Origin: a bacterium
Lineage (GTDB): Bacteria > Patescibacteriota > Saccharimonadia > Saccharimonadales > OMJO01
Direction: 5' to 3'
Assembly: GCA_900299395.1 (NCBI GenBank)
Contig: OMJO01000022.1
Location: 1-34,542, forward strand
Length of the DNA stretch: 34,542 nt
Part shown: positions 17,031 through 25,395 of the stretch, one piece after another
How the letters are laid out: each line of letters starts with the position of its first letter
Position numbering within the stretch: position 1 is the first letter of the stretch
Notes under the pieces: generated by a model
The model's input: only the letters and a program-made list of their open reading frames with translations
Told to the model about the DNA's origin: nothing
Database searches by the model: none
Position numbers and translations under genes: made by a program

Positions 17031-17731
17031 TGCACTTTTAAACCTTTTATCTTCTCCGGCATTCGACGAGCGTCTTTGTACGCCCGTGGTAACATTTGCT
17101 CTGGCTTCCACGCTGCAATAATACTGTCGAGGCTGTCACTTGTGGCAGTTTGATACTTGCCGCTCAACTTCTTGTACTCAAGGTCAACTGGGCCCGTTTC
17201 ATAGAAGACCATTTGAGCTACCCGCTCACCCACCGGTAACACAACGCTCTCGTGTTGATTCATGTTATAGATTTCCATTGTCCATCGGTTGATATACCCG
17301 GGGTCACCCCACCCCGCGTCAAGACACACGGCAACACCATTACGGCCCCATGTGCTCCGGGCCTGCATAGTGCTGGTGCCAGGGGCCTTGATACCAATAA
17401 ATTCATGAGTATGCGCCAAAATGCGCTCTCCAGGGCGTAAAACAATGATAGGATGGTCAGCTGGAATATTAGTAAATAAGGTGCGGCCGTGTTTTTTGGC
17501 CCAGTCTTTATGCTTCTCTGCTTTTTGCGGCTCGCCAAAGTACTGTTTTACCGCCTTTTCTTCCATGGGGTTATAGAAGCCACCTTCACTTGGCCGCTCA
17601 GTTCGGTAGTACCAGTTGCCTAATGTTACATCAACACTACTACCAGCTATCTGTTTTTCATTATAAGGGTGAAAAACAATATGGCCCTTCTTGATCGCTT
17701 CTTTAATCTGAATATTACTGTATACGCCCAT
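17027..17731 (-). CDS. dcd: dCTP deaminase / dUTPase family protein
   Basis: IAGSSVDVTLGNWYY; STMQARSTWGRNGVAVCLDAGWGDPGYINRWTMEIYN; VGERVAQMVFYETG. Confidence 0.88.
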   Translation of the reverse strand: MGVYSNIQIKEAIKKGHIVFHPYNEKQIAGSSVDVTLGNWYYRTERPSEGGFYNPMEEKAVKQYFGEPQKAEKHKDWAKKHGRTLFTNIPADHPIIVLRPGERILAHTHEFIGIKAPGTSTMQARSTWGRNGVAVCLDAGWGDPGYINRWTMEIYNMNQHESVVLPVGERVAQMVFYETGPVDLEYKKLSGKYQTATSDSLDSIIAAWKPEQMLPRAYKDARRMPEKIKGLKVQ

Positions 17732-17754
17732 ACTTACTCCAATCAGCTACTACT

Positions 17755-17784
17755 ATTGTACGTTTTGTCAAAAGCATGACGCAA
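17755..17784 (-). promoter_or_regulatory. Possible promoter for dcd
   Basis: -35 TTGCGT (17779-17784), 18-bp spacer, -10 TACAAT (17755-17760). Confidence 0.4.
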
Positions 17785-17820
17785 GCATCAGCAGCACATT
17801 TTACAACTCTTTATGTGCGA

Positions 17821-18564
17821 CTACGACTTGGCGATGTATGTTGCCGGCAGTAAACCCGTCTTGATGTCTGCCAGTATTTTGTGGGAGATTCCCCGTAGAT
17901 CGTCCAAACTACCGTTGTTTATCACAATAGTATCCGCGGTAATAGTGCCTCGATCTCTTTCGGTAGGGTCTTGTATATCGACCTCTTTGGACGCTGGGCG
18001 GATGATAGCCATAATCTTGCCATGTGCCTTACGAACTAGTGTGGCATCGGAAGGAAACCGGACACCACTTATAATCCCTAGTTCGACACCCGCACCAACG
18101 CAACGGCGAATAAGCTCGTCATACCATATACCTGGCCCCACTTTTAAAACTAGATAGCCTCCTAGCCACTGCAGAAAGGGTCGGTAAAATTTTTTATTCT
18201 CAGATGTGATTATTACTTGAGTGGCTTGAGGTTGCTCTTTGAGGGCGTCAAGGTATTCAAAAAGTTTTTCGTAGGCTACAGGGTCTCTTTCGATATCATT
18301 TTTTTGGACTCGTATAGAGCCAAACGTTATTTCTTTATGCAGTAGTTCCTGGGCTATTTCGGGCAAGTAGTGTAACCACTTATTGATTCCCGCTATATCG
18401 TCAGCTCGGGGTATTGACTGCAGTTTTTGATGTAGCGCATCAGCAACTTCTGCAACGAGAAATCCAGTCTCTAAATGTACTGAAGAGACATCAGAATCAA
18501 TTAGCATCGTTGCCAAGGTTGATTTACCGTGCCCAATGGGACCGGTAATACCGAGTAGGACCAT
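17821..18564 (-). CDS. P-loop deoxynucleoside monophosphate kinase-like protein
   Basis: Walker A GITGPIGHGKSTLA; ISGVRFPSDATLVRKAHGKIMAIIRP resembles T4 gp1-type dNMP kinases. Confidence 0.6.
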   Translation of the reverse strand: MVLLGITGPIGHGKSTLATMLIDSDVSSVHLETGFLVAEVADALHQKLQSIPRADDIAGINKWLHYLPEIAQELLHKEITFGSIRVQKNDIERDPVAYEKLFEYLDALKEQPQATQVIITSENKKFYRPFLQWLGGYLVLKVGPGIWYDELIRRCVGAGVELGIISGVRFPSDATLVRKAHGKIMAIIRPASKEVDIQDPTERDRGTITADTIVINNGSLDDLRGISHKILADIKTGLLPATYIAKS

Positions 18565-18573
18565 GTCTCTAGT

Positions 18574-19485
18574 TTACACGTCGCTCAGCGCAACGGGAAT
18601 GGATGGCCCCATAGTCGTAGTCACAAATACTGACTGAACGTATGCGCCTTTTACGCTAGCTGGTTTAGCAGCTTTAATGCTTTCAAGAATGGCCTTTGCA
18701 TTGTCTTGCAGTTTGTCCTTGCCAAAACTAACTTTACCAATATTGACGTGAACAATACCGGTGCTATCGACACGGTACTCTACCCGACCGGCATTAGCTT
18801 CGGTGACTGCCTTGGCTACATTAGGTGTAACAGTGCCGCTCTTAGGGTTAGGCATAAGACCCTTTGGCCCCAATACACGAGCGTATTTACCCAGTTTTGG
18901 CATCATTGCTGGTGTAGCGATTAAAATATCGAAGTTTATCTCGCCTTTTTCTAACTGTTGCAGAAATTCTTCACCTGCAGCGATGTCAGCACCTGCTTGC
19001 TTTGCTTTAGCAACGTCGTCGACGTCAGCAAATACTGCTACGCGCACTTTTTTGCCAGTTCCAGCCGGCAAGGAGACGGTTTGTCGAATGTTTTGATCGG
19101 CTTGTCGTGGATCAACACCAAGGCGTACGTGCATTTCAACACTTGCATCGAATTTTACAGTACTTGTCTTTGTGGCTAACTTTAAGGCTTCTGCGATGCT
19201 GTATGTGGTACTACGGTCAACTAGCTTTGCTGACTTCTGGTAGTTTTTACCTCGACGCTCAAGACGTGATCGAGCTGCTTTTGCGGTGACCTTTACTTTT
19301 TCATCAGTCGACGTATCGGTTTCGGCCTTACGTTCTTCTTTGGCTTGTTTTTCGTCTGCTTCCTTGAGGGCCTTTTGGCTACGCTTGCCTGCCTTAGCAG
19401 GTGCGACCTTTTCTGCGGCTGTAGTCTCGACAACTTCCGCTTCGATGGGCTCAGGTGCTTTAGTGGTTTTTTTGGCTTCTGCCAT
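18574..19485 (-). CDS. rplA: 50S ribosomal protein L1 with Lys/Ala/Glu-rich N-terminal extension
   Basis: KFDASVEMHVRLGVDPRQADQNIRQTVSLPAGTGK...; GPKGLMPNPKSGTVT; start MAEAKKTTKAPEP at 19485. Confidence 0.96.
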   Translation of the reverse strand: MAEAKKTTKAPEPIEAEVVETTAAEKVAPAKAGKRSQKALKEADEKQAKEERKAETDTSTDEKVKVTAKAARSRLERRGKNYQKSAKLVDRSTTYSIAEALKLATKTSTVKFDASVEMHVRLGVDPRQADQNIRQTVSLPAGTGKKVRVAVFADVDDVAKAKQAGADIAAGEEFLQQLEKGEINFDILIATPAMMPKLGKYARVLGPKGLMPNPKSGTVTPNVAKAVTEANAGRVEYRVDSTGIVHVNIGKVSFGKDKLQDNAKAILESIKAAKPASVKGAYVQSVFVTTTMGPSIPVALSDV

Positions 19486-19537
19486 ACTTCCTCCTTCGTG
19501 GTACAAACGGCTGGTTGCCTCCCACAATAGTTATTGT

Positions 19538-19972
19538 TTACGCTTCGATTTCTACACCCATGCTGCGGGCTGTGCCTGCAACCATCTTTTTAACGGCCGG
19601 GATGTCGTCGGTATTCATATCGTGAGCTTTTGCTTCGGCAATTTCTGTCAGTGCTGCATCGGATAGTTTTTTGCTCACCTTTTCACTGTTTGGCCGTCCT
19701 GAACCTTTTTGAATGCCAAGCTTGGCTCGAATCATGTCATCAGTTGGCTCGCCGACCACTCGGAAGTCCATGGTACGGTCATCGTAGATAGTAATATGTG
19801 CAGTAACTGTCTTGCCTTGCATGTCTTTGGTGGCTTCATTAAAAGGATTGATAAAGTCCATCATATTAACACCGTACTGACCAAGTGTGCTACCAACTGG
19901 TGGTGCTGCGCTAGCTTGTCCGCCACGGATTTTCATTTTTAGATTTGCTTTAACTTGTTTGGCGTCTGCCAC
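19538..19972 (-). CDS. rplK: 50S ribosomal protein L11
   Basis: LKMKIRGGQASAAPPVGSTLGQYGVNMMDFINPFNEAT...AGTARSMGVEI. Confidence 0.97.
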   Translation of the reverse strand: MADAKQVKANLKMKIRGGQASAAPPVGSTLGQYGVNMMDFINPFNEATKDMQGKTVTAHITIYDDRTMDFRVVGEPTDDMIRAKLGIQKGSGRPNSEKVSKKLSDAALTEIAEAKAHDMNTDDIPAVKKMVAGTARSMGVEIEA

Positions 19973-20037
19973 AGTAATTCTCCTATGATTGCATTATGGT
20001 CAATGAAGCAATTTGACCACTAGTGCGTAACCTGTTA

Positions 20038-20066
20038 ATTGTAGCAATTTCTACTCTGTTTGTCCA
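20038..20066 (-). promoter_or_regulatory. Putative promoter for rplK-rplA
   Basis: -35 TGGACA (20061-20066), 17-bp spacer, -10 TACAAT (20038-20043). Confidence 0.5.
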
Positions 20067-20338
20067 GCTTGTGTATCTGGTGGATACTCACCGAACGCAT
20101 CAATAAATATTGCGTCCTGTTCTTCTGGAGTGTGAGTTGTCATGACACCCTCCATACAGGTAGCTGCGACGACAACCGCGCCTGCCATCGCAGCAGCGCC
20201 AAGTTTAGGGGAGTCTGTCAGCACTTCCACGAGCAGGCCAACGGGTAACGCCCCCAGCATAAGACCTGTTGCGGTATTCAGTAAGCCGTCATGATGTCTT
20301 TCGTAGAAATCATGTCTTTGCTGGGTATTCAGTCGCAT
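20051..20338 (-). CDS. Small hypothetical membrane protein
   Basis: 95-aa ORF with hydrophobic segments (LMLGALPVGLLVEVL, AAAMAGAVVVAATCM), in line with nusG. Confidence 0.65.
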   Translation of the reverse strand: MRLNTQQRHDFYERHHDGLLNTATGLMLGALPVGLLVEVLTDSPKLGAAAMAGAVVVAATCMEGVMTTHTPEEQDAIFIDAFGEYPPDTQAGQTE

Positions 20339-20339
20339 A

Positions 20340-20885
20340 TTACACTCGTTTTACTTGAAGGCTGTCGAGTTCCACGGGAGTTTCCCTGCCGAACATGTTG
20401 ACTAGAACCTTAAGTTTACCTTTTTGGGCATCAATTTCATTGATGCTGCCATCGAAGCCCTTGAATGGACCGTCAGTGATGTTAACAACTTCGCCGATTG
20501 TGAAGTCAATCTTATGCTTTGGCTCTGCTCGGCCCATACGCTTCATGATCTTTTCCATCTCGTCTTTTTCGATTGGTGTCGGCTCTGAGCCGCTGCCAAC
20601 GAAGCCGGTTACAGAAGGTGTGTTGCGCACAATGTACCACGCGTCTTCACTCATTTTCATCTCGACAAGGACGTAGCCTTGGAAAATGCGCTTTTCAACA
20701 ACTTTGCGCTTTCCGTTCTTAACCTCGATCATTTTCTCTTTTGGAACTAAGACCTGGAAGATCTTGTCCTTCATATCAAGACTATCGGCTCGCTGGCGAA
20801 TGCTTTCTGCCACCTTTTCTTCATAGCCACTATAGGTGTGGATAGCATACCAGTGTTTGCTAGTATCGTAACGCTTACTCATCAT
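20340..20885 (-). CDS. nusG: Transcription termination/antitermination protein NusG
   Basis: KHWYAIHTYSGYEEKVAESIRQRA; IFQGYVLVEMKMSEDAWYIVRNTPSVTGFVGSG; GEVVNITDGPFKGFDGSI. Confidence 0.98.
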   Translation of the reverse strand: MMSKRYDTSKHWYAIHTYSGYEEKVAESIRQRADSLDMKDKIFQVLVPKEKMIEVKNGKRKVVEKRIFQGYVLVEMKMSEDAWYIVRNTPSVTGFVGSGSEPTPIEKDEMEKIMKRMGRAEPKHKIDFTIGEVVNITDGPFKGFDGSINEIDAQKGKLKVLVNMFGRETPVELDSLQVKRV

Positions 20886-20892
20886 GTACTCC

Positions 20893-21285
20893 TTATTTCA
20901 AAATGACACTTCTAAATAACTTATCAAGACCATAGTCAGCTAGGGCAATGAGGCTCCCAAAGCTCAAGGCAAAAATAAATACAGCAAGCGTCAACTTCCA
21001 CGTTTCACGGCGGCCTGGCCATGTTACTTGGCGCAATTCACCCCATGCTCCACGCAAAAATTTGGGCCAAAGAATGAACGCAATGCCTCGACTCACTTTT
21101 TTGACTGGTTTAGCCTTGAACGGCTTAGCAAGCGGCTTTAAGGCACTGAGGGGTTTTGCCACTTTCCCGGCCGTGCTTTTAATAACTCGTCGTTTTGGCC
21201 GTTCAGCGGTAATCTTAGTAGCCCGCTCACGAACGGTTTCAGATTTTTTGATAACGCGTTTTTTCGTTGATTTAGCTTTGGCCAC
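20893..21285 (-). CDS. secE: Preprotein translocase subunit SecE with basic N-terminal extension
   Basis: GELRQVTWPGRRETWKLTLAVFIFALSFGSLIALADYGLDKLFRSVI; GTG start with AGGAGG SD; upstream of nusG. Confidence 0.92.
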   Translation of the reverse strand: MAKAKSTKKRVIKKSETVRERATKITAERPKRRVIKSTAGKVAKPLSALKPLAKPFKAKPVKKVSRGIAFILWPKFLRGAWGELRQVTWPGRRETWKLTLAVFIFALSFGSLIALADYGLDKLFRSVILK

Positions 21286-21337
21286 GATTGCCTCCTAAAT
21301 TAAAACACCTACCATGCAGATAGGTGCTGACGTGTCA

Positions 21338-21366
21338 ATAATACTGCAATTAGTTTCAGGGGTCAA
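21338..21366 (-). promoter_or_regulatory. Putative promoter for secE-nusG
   Basis: -35 TTGACC (21361-21366), 17-bp spacer, -10 TATTAT (21338-21343). Confidence 0.6.
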
Positions 21367-21369
21367 GTG

Positions 21370-22470
21370 CTACCGCAAGTTAGGTATAAAGATACTAAAC
21401 GTAGTGCCTTGGTTCATTTCACTTTGTAAATTTATCTCGGCATGCAGCAGCCTGGCCAGTTTCATAGTGACATACAGGCCGAGTCCTGTGCCGTTGTTTT
21501 GCCTCGTACGGTAATCTTCGCTACGGAAGAATTTGTCGAAGACTTTTTCTTGATCGCTTTTACTAATACCAATGCCCGTGTCAGTTACATAAAACTCCAC
21601 ACCTCCCTTTTTGGTGGTTGCACCAAGAACAATATGACCTTTTTCAGTGTATTTTATCGCATTCGTTATGAAGTTCTGTAGTATTTCCCGTACGTATAAT
21701 CTACCGGACAGCAATACTTCCAAAGTGGGGTCAAGGTAGCTTTTTAGTTCGAGACCTTTCTTCTGTGCATCAGGCGTATAGTTAGCGACTAATTCTTGAA
21801 CCAACTCGCTGACATTGATGGACTCAATCTCAACATTGAGTTTTCCGCGCTCCGCACGCGATAAGGTGGACAAGTCATTAATTATGCCAGATAAAAACAT
21901 TATTTGGTTATATGTCTGTTTTAGTGACTCTCTGATGGTTGTGAGATCACCGTTTTTTTCTGCCAAAAAGAGTGCATTGCTGACGTTCCCCTCGGCTATG
22001 GCAATCGGTGTACGTAGCTCATGGCTCACGACACTAATAAACTCGTCTCTCTCTTCTTCGAGGGATTTTTCCCTCGTGATATCCCGTAGAAGAATAACGT
22101 ACCCGCGCATGCCTTCTTGGCCATAGCCTAGGCGGACCGGCGCAATACTGATGTAGAGATTGACCGTTTCTTTATCAGGGTATAGTAGTCGCCACTCACG
22201 TGAAGCGGTTGATGTTTTGGTGTTGGTGATAGTTTCACGGATGTCAATCGGCTGATTGTTTTTATCAATCAGGTGTAGCACTTCGTTGATAGGCGTGCCG
22301 GCCATAGATTTATTGATATCTAGAATATTAAGAGCTGCCCCGTTATATAGCACGACACTGGTCTGTTCATCTATAGCAATAACCCCGTCTCCCATGCTGT
22401 TGATAAGACTTTTCAGGCGTTCCCGTTCGACATCAGCATTGGGTGCTGGTGTGGCGTTCGTGTCAGGCAT
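21370..22470 (-). CDS. PAS-domain sensor histidine kinase (no transmembrane segment seen)
   Basis: H-box FISVVSHELRTPIAIAEG; N-box; G1 VTDTGIGI; F-box FDKFFRSED; G2 GTGLGLYV. Confidence 0.94.
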   Translation of the reverse strand: MPDTNATPAPNADVERERLKSLINSMGDGVIAIDEQTSVVLYNGAALNILDINKSMAGTPINEVLHLIDKNNQPIDIRETITNTKTSTASREWRLLYPDKETVNLYISIAPVRLGYGQEGMRGYVILLRDITREKSLEEERDEFISVVSHELRTPIAIAEGNVSNALFLAEKNGDLTTIRESLKQTYNQIMFLSGIINDLSTLSRAERGKLNVEIESINVSELVQELVANYTPDAQKKGLELKSYLDPTLEVLLSGRLYVREILQNFITNAIKYTEKGHIVLGATTKKGGVEFYVTDTGIGISKSDQEKVFDKFFRSEDYRTRQNNGTGLGLYVTMKLARLLHAEINLQSEMNQGTTFSIFIPNLR

Positions 22471-22502
22471 AAGCTTTATTATGACACACCGAACATCACA
22501 GT

Positions 22503-23204
22503 TTAAAAGTTTACTGCCGGTCTTGTCGTTCGTATTTCTTTTCTGATAGTTGCAAGGTCGGGTACGTATTCCGCAAGTTCATCCCAAAAACGTGTCCCAT
22601 GGGCCATAATTCGAGTGTGTACGAGCTCGTGCAAGAGCACATAGTCAATAAGCCGCCATGGCAGCTGCATCAAGTAGCAGTTAAGTGTGATGTTTTTATG
22701 GCTATCACAGCTACCCCAACGACTGGATAAACGCTTAATAGTCACTGACTTATACGCAAACCCATGGGCTTCTGCAAGTTGTGCAAGTCTACCCGGTAGT
22801 AGACTCTCCGCTTCGTACTTAAGTGCACGAATTATAGCTTTGTGAGCAGCGCCTTGGACGCGCTTGTCGTTTTTATCGTATCCCGCAGGTACATGCACGA
22901 CAATTTCATTACCGCGTATGTTGGTACGTGGTGTTGAGATGCGTTCATTTGGCAAAAAAACAAGATGATGAGCTTTTCCGATAGACGTTTTATCCTGCAG
23001 TGGCGCAATATCGGGCCGATGTTTTGTGATCCACGAAGCCCGTGCCAAGGCGAAATTAGCCGCCATATGGTACGGCGCCCACGGTGGTAGTGTTACCTTT
23101 ACTTCCCCGCGACTATTTATACTGATACGGAGGCTTTTATTGCCTCGTCTTTTTTGCAGAGTGACGATGCCTATTCCTGGCAAGTCGACACGTTTCACGG
23201 CCAT
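22503..23204 (-). CDS. YgjP-like/DUF45 family metallopeptidase
   Basis: SRWGSCDSHKNITLNCYLMQLPWRLIDYVLLHELVHTRIMAHGTRFWDEL. Confidence 0.88.
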   Translation of the reverse strand: MAVKRVDLPGIGIVTLQKRRGNKSLRISINSRGEVKVTLPPWAPYHMAANFALARASWITKHRPDIAPLQDKTSIGKAHHLVFLPNERISTPRTNIRGNEIVVHVPAGYDKNDKRVQGAAHKAIIRALKYEAESLLPGRLAQLAEAHGFAYKSVTIKRLSSRWGSCDSHKNITLNCYLMQLPWRLIDYVLLHELVHTRIMAHGTRFWDELAEYVPDLATIRKEIRTTRPAVNF

Positions 23205-23866
23205 TAGCGGATAGTAATATTGCGTCGAGATTGATCAACACGTCCACGCAGTGCGGTAGGGACGAGATTGACCAAACCGGGCTTCACCAGTCCTTCAGTC
23301 GCTTCAGTTGCGCCAATTAGCCCTAAGGAATGAAGTTTTTTGAGAGCTGCTGCACGTTGTGTCTGGAAGTGATGCTTTCCACTTACGACAAAATAATCTT
23401 CAGTTTTTTGCGGATTTTGCATTCGGCTAGTGACGTCTTCGAAAGTTGTTCTGTCCATTGCAACAGCATATTTATCATCAGTTTTTCGTCGATCCCGTTT
23501 CACGACGCGCTCAAAGGCACTTTCAACGTCAATTTGCAGCCATACCATCACTGTCTGCGCTTTTGCTTTTCGAGCCATATCTCGCAGCGCACGCCGCTGT
23601 GCAAAGCGAGAAGCATTTATGTCATAGATAACACTTACGCCTGCGTTCAAAAACTCTTCAGCCATATATTCGGACAGATGATTAACCACTTCGTTCTCTT
23701 GCTTGGTATAACTGGGCTCCTCAAAAAGTTCAAAGCGGAATCTGTCAGCCTGTACATGAGCTGCATGAAGTTCTTCAGCAAGTTGTCGCGCAAAGAACGT
23801 TTTCCCAGAACCTGGGTACCCATATAGGAGTATCAAAGTCGGCATGTTTAATACAGTCTTGCTCAT
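23204..23866 (-). CDS. P-loop ATP-binding protein (AAA/zeta-toxin-like kinase)
   Basis: LILLYGYPGSGKTFFARQLAEEL...SVIYDINASRFAQRRALRDMARKAKAQTVMVWLQ. Start at 23866 chosen because the longer ORF runs antisense through tRNA-Trp. Confidence 0.75.
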   Translation of the reverse strand: MSKTVLNMPTLILLYGYPGSGKTFFARQLAEELHAAHVQADRFRFELFEEPSYTKQENEVVNHLSEYMAEEFLNAGVSVIYDINASRFAQRRALRDMARKAKAQTVMVWLQIDVESAFERVVKRDRRKTDDKYAVAMDRTTFEDVTSRMQNPQKTEDYFVVSGKHHFQTQRAAALKKLHSLGLIGATEATEGLVKPGLVNLVPTALRGRVDQSRRNITIR

Positions 23867-23968
23867 TACACTATTGTATACCAGATTTTCAAGATTAAAT
23901 AAAGAGTTACATAGGTGACAAGATCGATAAAATATCGTAAGCTTGCTGCTGTAACCATTATTGGCTGT

Positions 23969-24044
23969 AGGGGAGTAGCTCAGCTGGTAGAGTGACGGTC
24001 TCCAAAACCGTAGGTCGCAGGTTCGATCCCTGTCTCCCCTGCCA
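23969..24044 (+). tRNA. tRNA-Trp (CCA)
   Basis: AGGGGAG...CTCCCCT acceptor stem, D-arm AGCTCAGCTGGTAGAG, anticodon loop CTCCAAA, T-arm GGTTCGATCC, encoded CCA. Confidence 0.96.
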
Positions 24045-24095
24045 TTTTTTATTTGATACTTAAAAAAATAGTCGTGTGTGTAAAAACGAGGAGCC

Positions 24096-24302
24096 TTAGC
24101 CCTTGCGAGGCTTGACTTCGTTGCGCCCAAGACTTTTCTTGGTTTCTACGTAGAGTACGTGCTTGCGCAGTACAGGGTCGTACTTCCGTAACTGAAGCTT
24201 ATCAGGAGTGTTCTGAGTATTTTTAACCGTATAGTAGTGGCGGTGACCACTCTCTTCAGAAACAAGACCAACAGTCTTTCGCTTACCTTGTTTTTTTGCC
24301 AT
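24096..24302 (-). CDS. rpmG: 50S ribosomal protein L33
   Basis: MAKKQGKRKTVGLVSEESGHRHYYTVKNTQNTPDKLQLRKYDPVLRKHVLYVETK; start at 24302. Confidence 0.93.
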   Translation of the reverse strand: MAKKQGKRKTVGLVSEESGHRHYYTVKNTQNTPDKLQLRKYDPVLRKHVLYVETKKSLGRNEVKPRKG

Positions 24303-24449
24303 GTGTAACCTCGCTCTTCTTAGGAATGATAATCGATGAAACAATGCCGCCGCCGCAGACGCCATCAATTTTTTTATCAGTGTCAGACTTGTATAGTCTT
24401 TTCATAACCAGGCAATTTTAACAGATAAAAGTGAATAATTCAACAGTTA

Positions 24450-24524
<75 letters not shown>

Positions 24525-24529
24525 CCATC

Positions 24530-24614
24530 TGGTGCAGGGAGAGGGATTCGAACCCCCGAAGGCTGAGCCGTCTGATTTACAGTCAGATGTGTTTGACCGC
24601 TTCACTATCCCTGC
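24530..24614 (-). tRNA. tRNA-Tyr (GTA)
   Basis: GCAGGGA...TCCCTGC acceptor, anticodon stem-loop TCTGA-CTGTAAA-TCAGA, long variable arm, encoded CCA. Confidence 0.95.
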
Positions 24615-24615
24615 A

Positions 24616-24691
24616 TGGAGCCGGCGGAGGGAGTCGAACCCACGACCCGCTGTTTACAAAACAGCCGCTCTGGCCACTGAGCTACGCCGGC
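24616..24691 (-). tRNA. tRNA-Thr (TGT)
   Basis: GCCGGCG...CGCCGGC acceptor, anticodon stem-loop GCTGT-TTTGTAA-ACAGC, encoded CCA. Confidence 0.95.
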
Positions 24692-24706
24692 ATAAAGTAC
24701 CGAGAA

Positions 24707-24735
24707 AGTGTATCAAAACAGAGGTTAAATGACAA
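24707..24735 (-). promoter_or_regulatory. Promoter for tRNA-Thr/Tyr/Thr cluster
   Basis: -35 TTGTCA (24730-24735), 17-bp spacer, -10 TACACT (24707-24712). Confidence 0.6.
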
Positions 24736-25378
24736 CCCGCTTAGGGCGCAGCATACGTTTTGGTTTGCCTGCCGGAACAATAAGCTTCTTCAGATGATCC
24801 TTAGCAATGTCAGCTTCAGCTGGCATATTGAGATTTTCGTAGGTACGAATGAGCAACGAGTAGCTTTCTTGGTTTGGCTCGAGTTCAACCGCCCGCTCAA
24901 GCTCCTGTAGCATTAATTTAGTGTTGCCGAGTTTTTCTTGAACTTTGGCATACGCAATGTGCCTTGCCGCTAACTCTTCTTCAAGCTTTAAGGCCTGCTC
25001 AAAGGCCGTTGCGGCCTTTGTATAATTTTCAGTTTCGTAATAAATAAGCCCGAGATTATGTAAGCTCGATGCGGTTGGCTCAATACTACTAGCGATCTCA
25101 AAACAGTCGATGGCATCTTTATACTCTTTTTGTTTTGCATAAAGAATTCCTAAACGATTGTAAGCAGCAGCATTTTTTTGATCAATCTTGAGAATAGTCA
25201 GTAAGGCCTTTTCAGCCCTGAGAAATCGATTCTCACGCATGCCCTGGTGCGCAATATCCCACAGTTTACCCAGCTTGTCGCTTATGCGGCGAGGAAGTAC
25301 TGTCATTTCTTCTTCGCGCACTGCAACACTACGAAATGCGAGTATACCTGCTCCTAGAACTAAAATAAGTTCGTACAT
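24725..25378 (-). CDS. Tetratricopeptide repeat protein
   Basis: Consecutive TPR units (AAAYNRLGILYAKQKEYKDAIDCFEIASSIEPTASSLHNLGLIYYETENYTKAATAFEQAL). Confidence 0.9.
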   Translation of the reverse strand: MYELILVLGAGILAFRSVAVREEEMTVLPRRISDKLGKLWDIAHQGMRENRFLRAEKALLTILKIDQKNAAAYNRLGILYAKQKEYKDAIDCFEIASSIEPTASSLHNLGLIYYETENYTKAATAFEQALKLEEELAARHIAYAKVQEKLGNTKLMLQELERAVELEPNQESYSLLIRTYENLNMPAEADIAKDHLKKLIVPAGKPKRMLRPKRVVI

Positions 25379-25395
25379 ATGTACCGGTAATTATA

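Noticed and set aside
23867-24130. N-terminal extension of ORF 23204..24130 (…GRGDRDRTCDLRFWRPSLYQLSYSP…)
   Set aside because: This stretch is the antisense translation of tRNA-Trp, a familiar spurious peptide pattern. The real start is most likely ATG at 23866.
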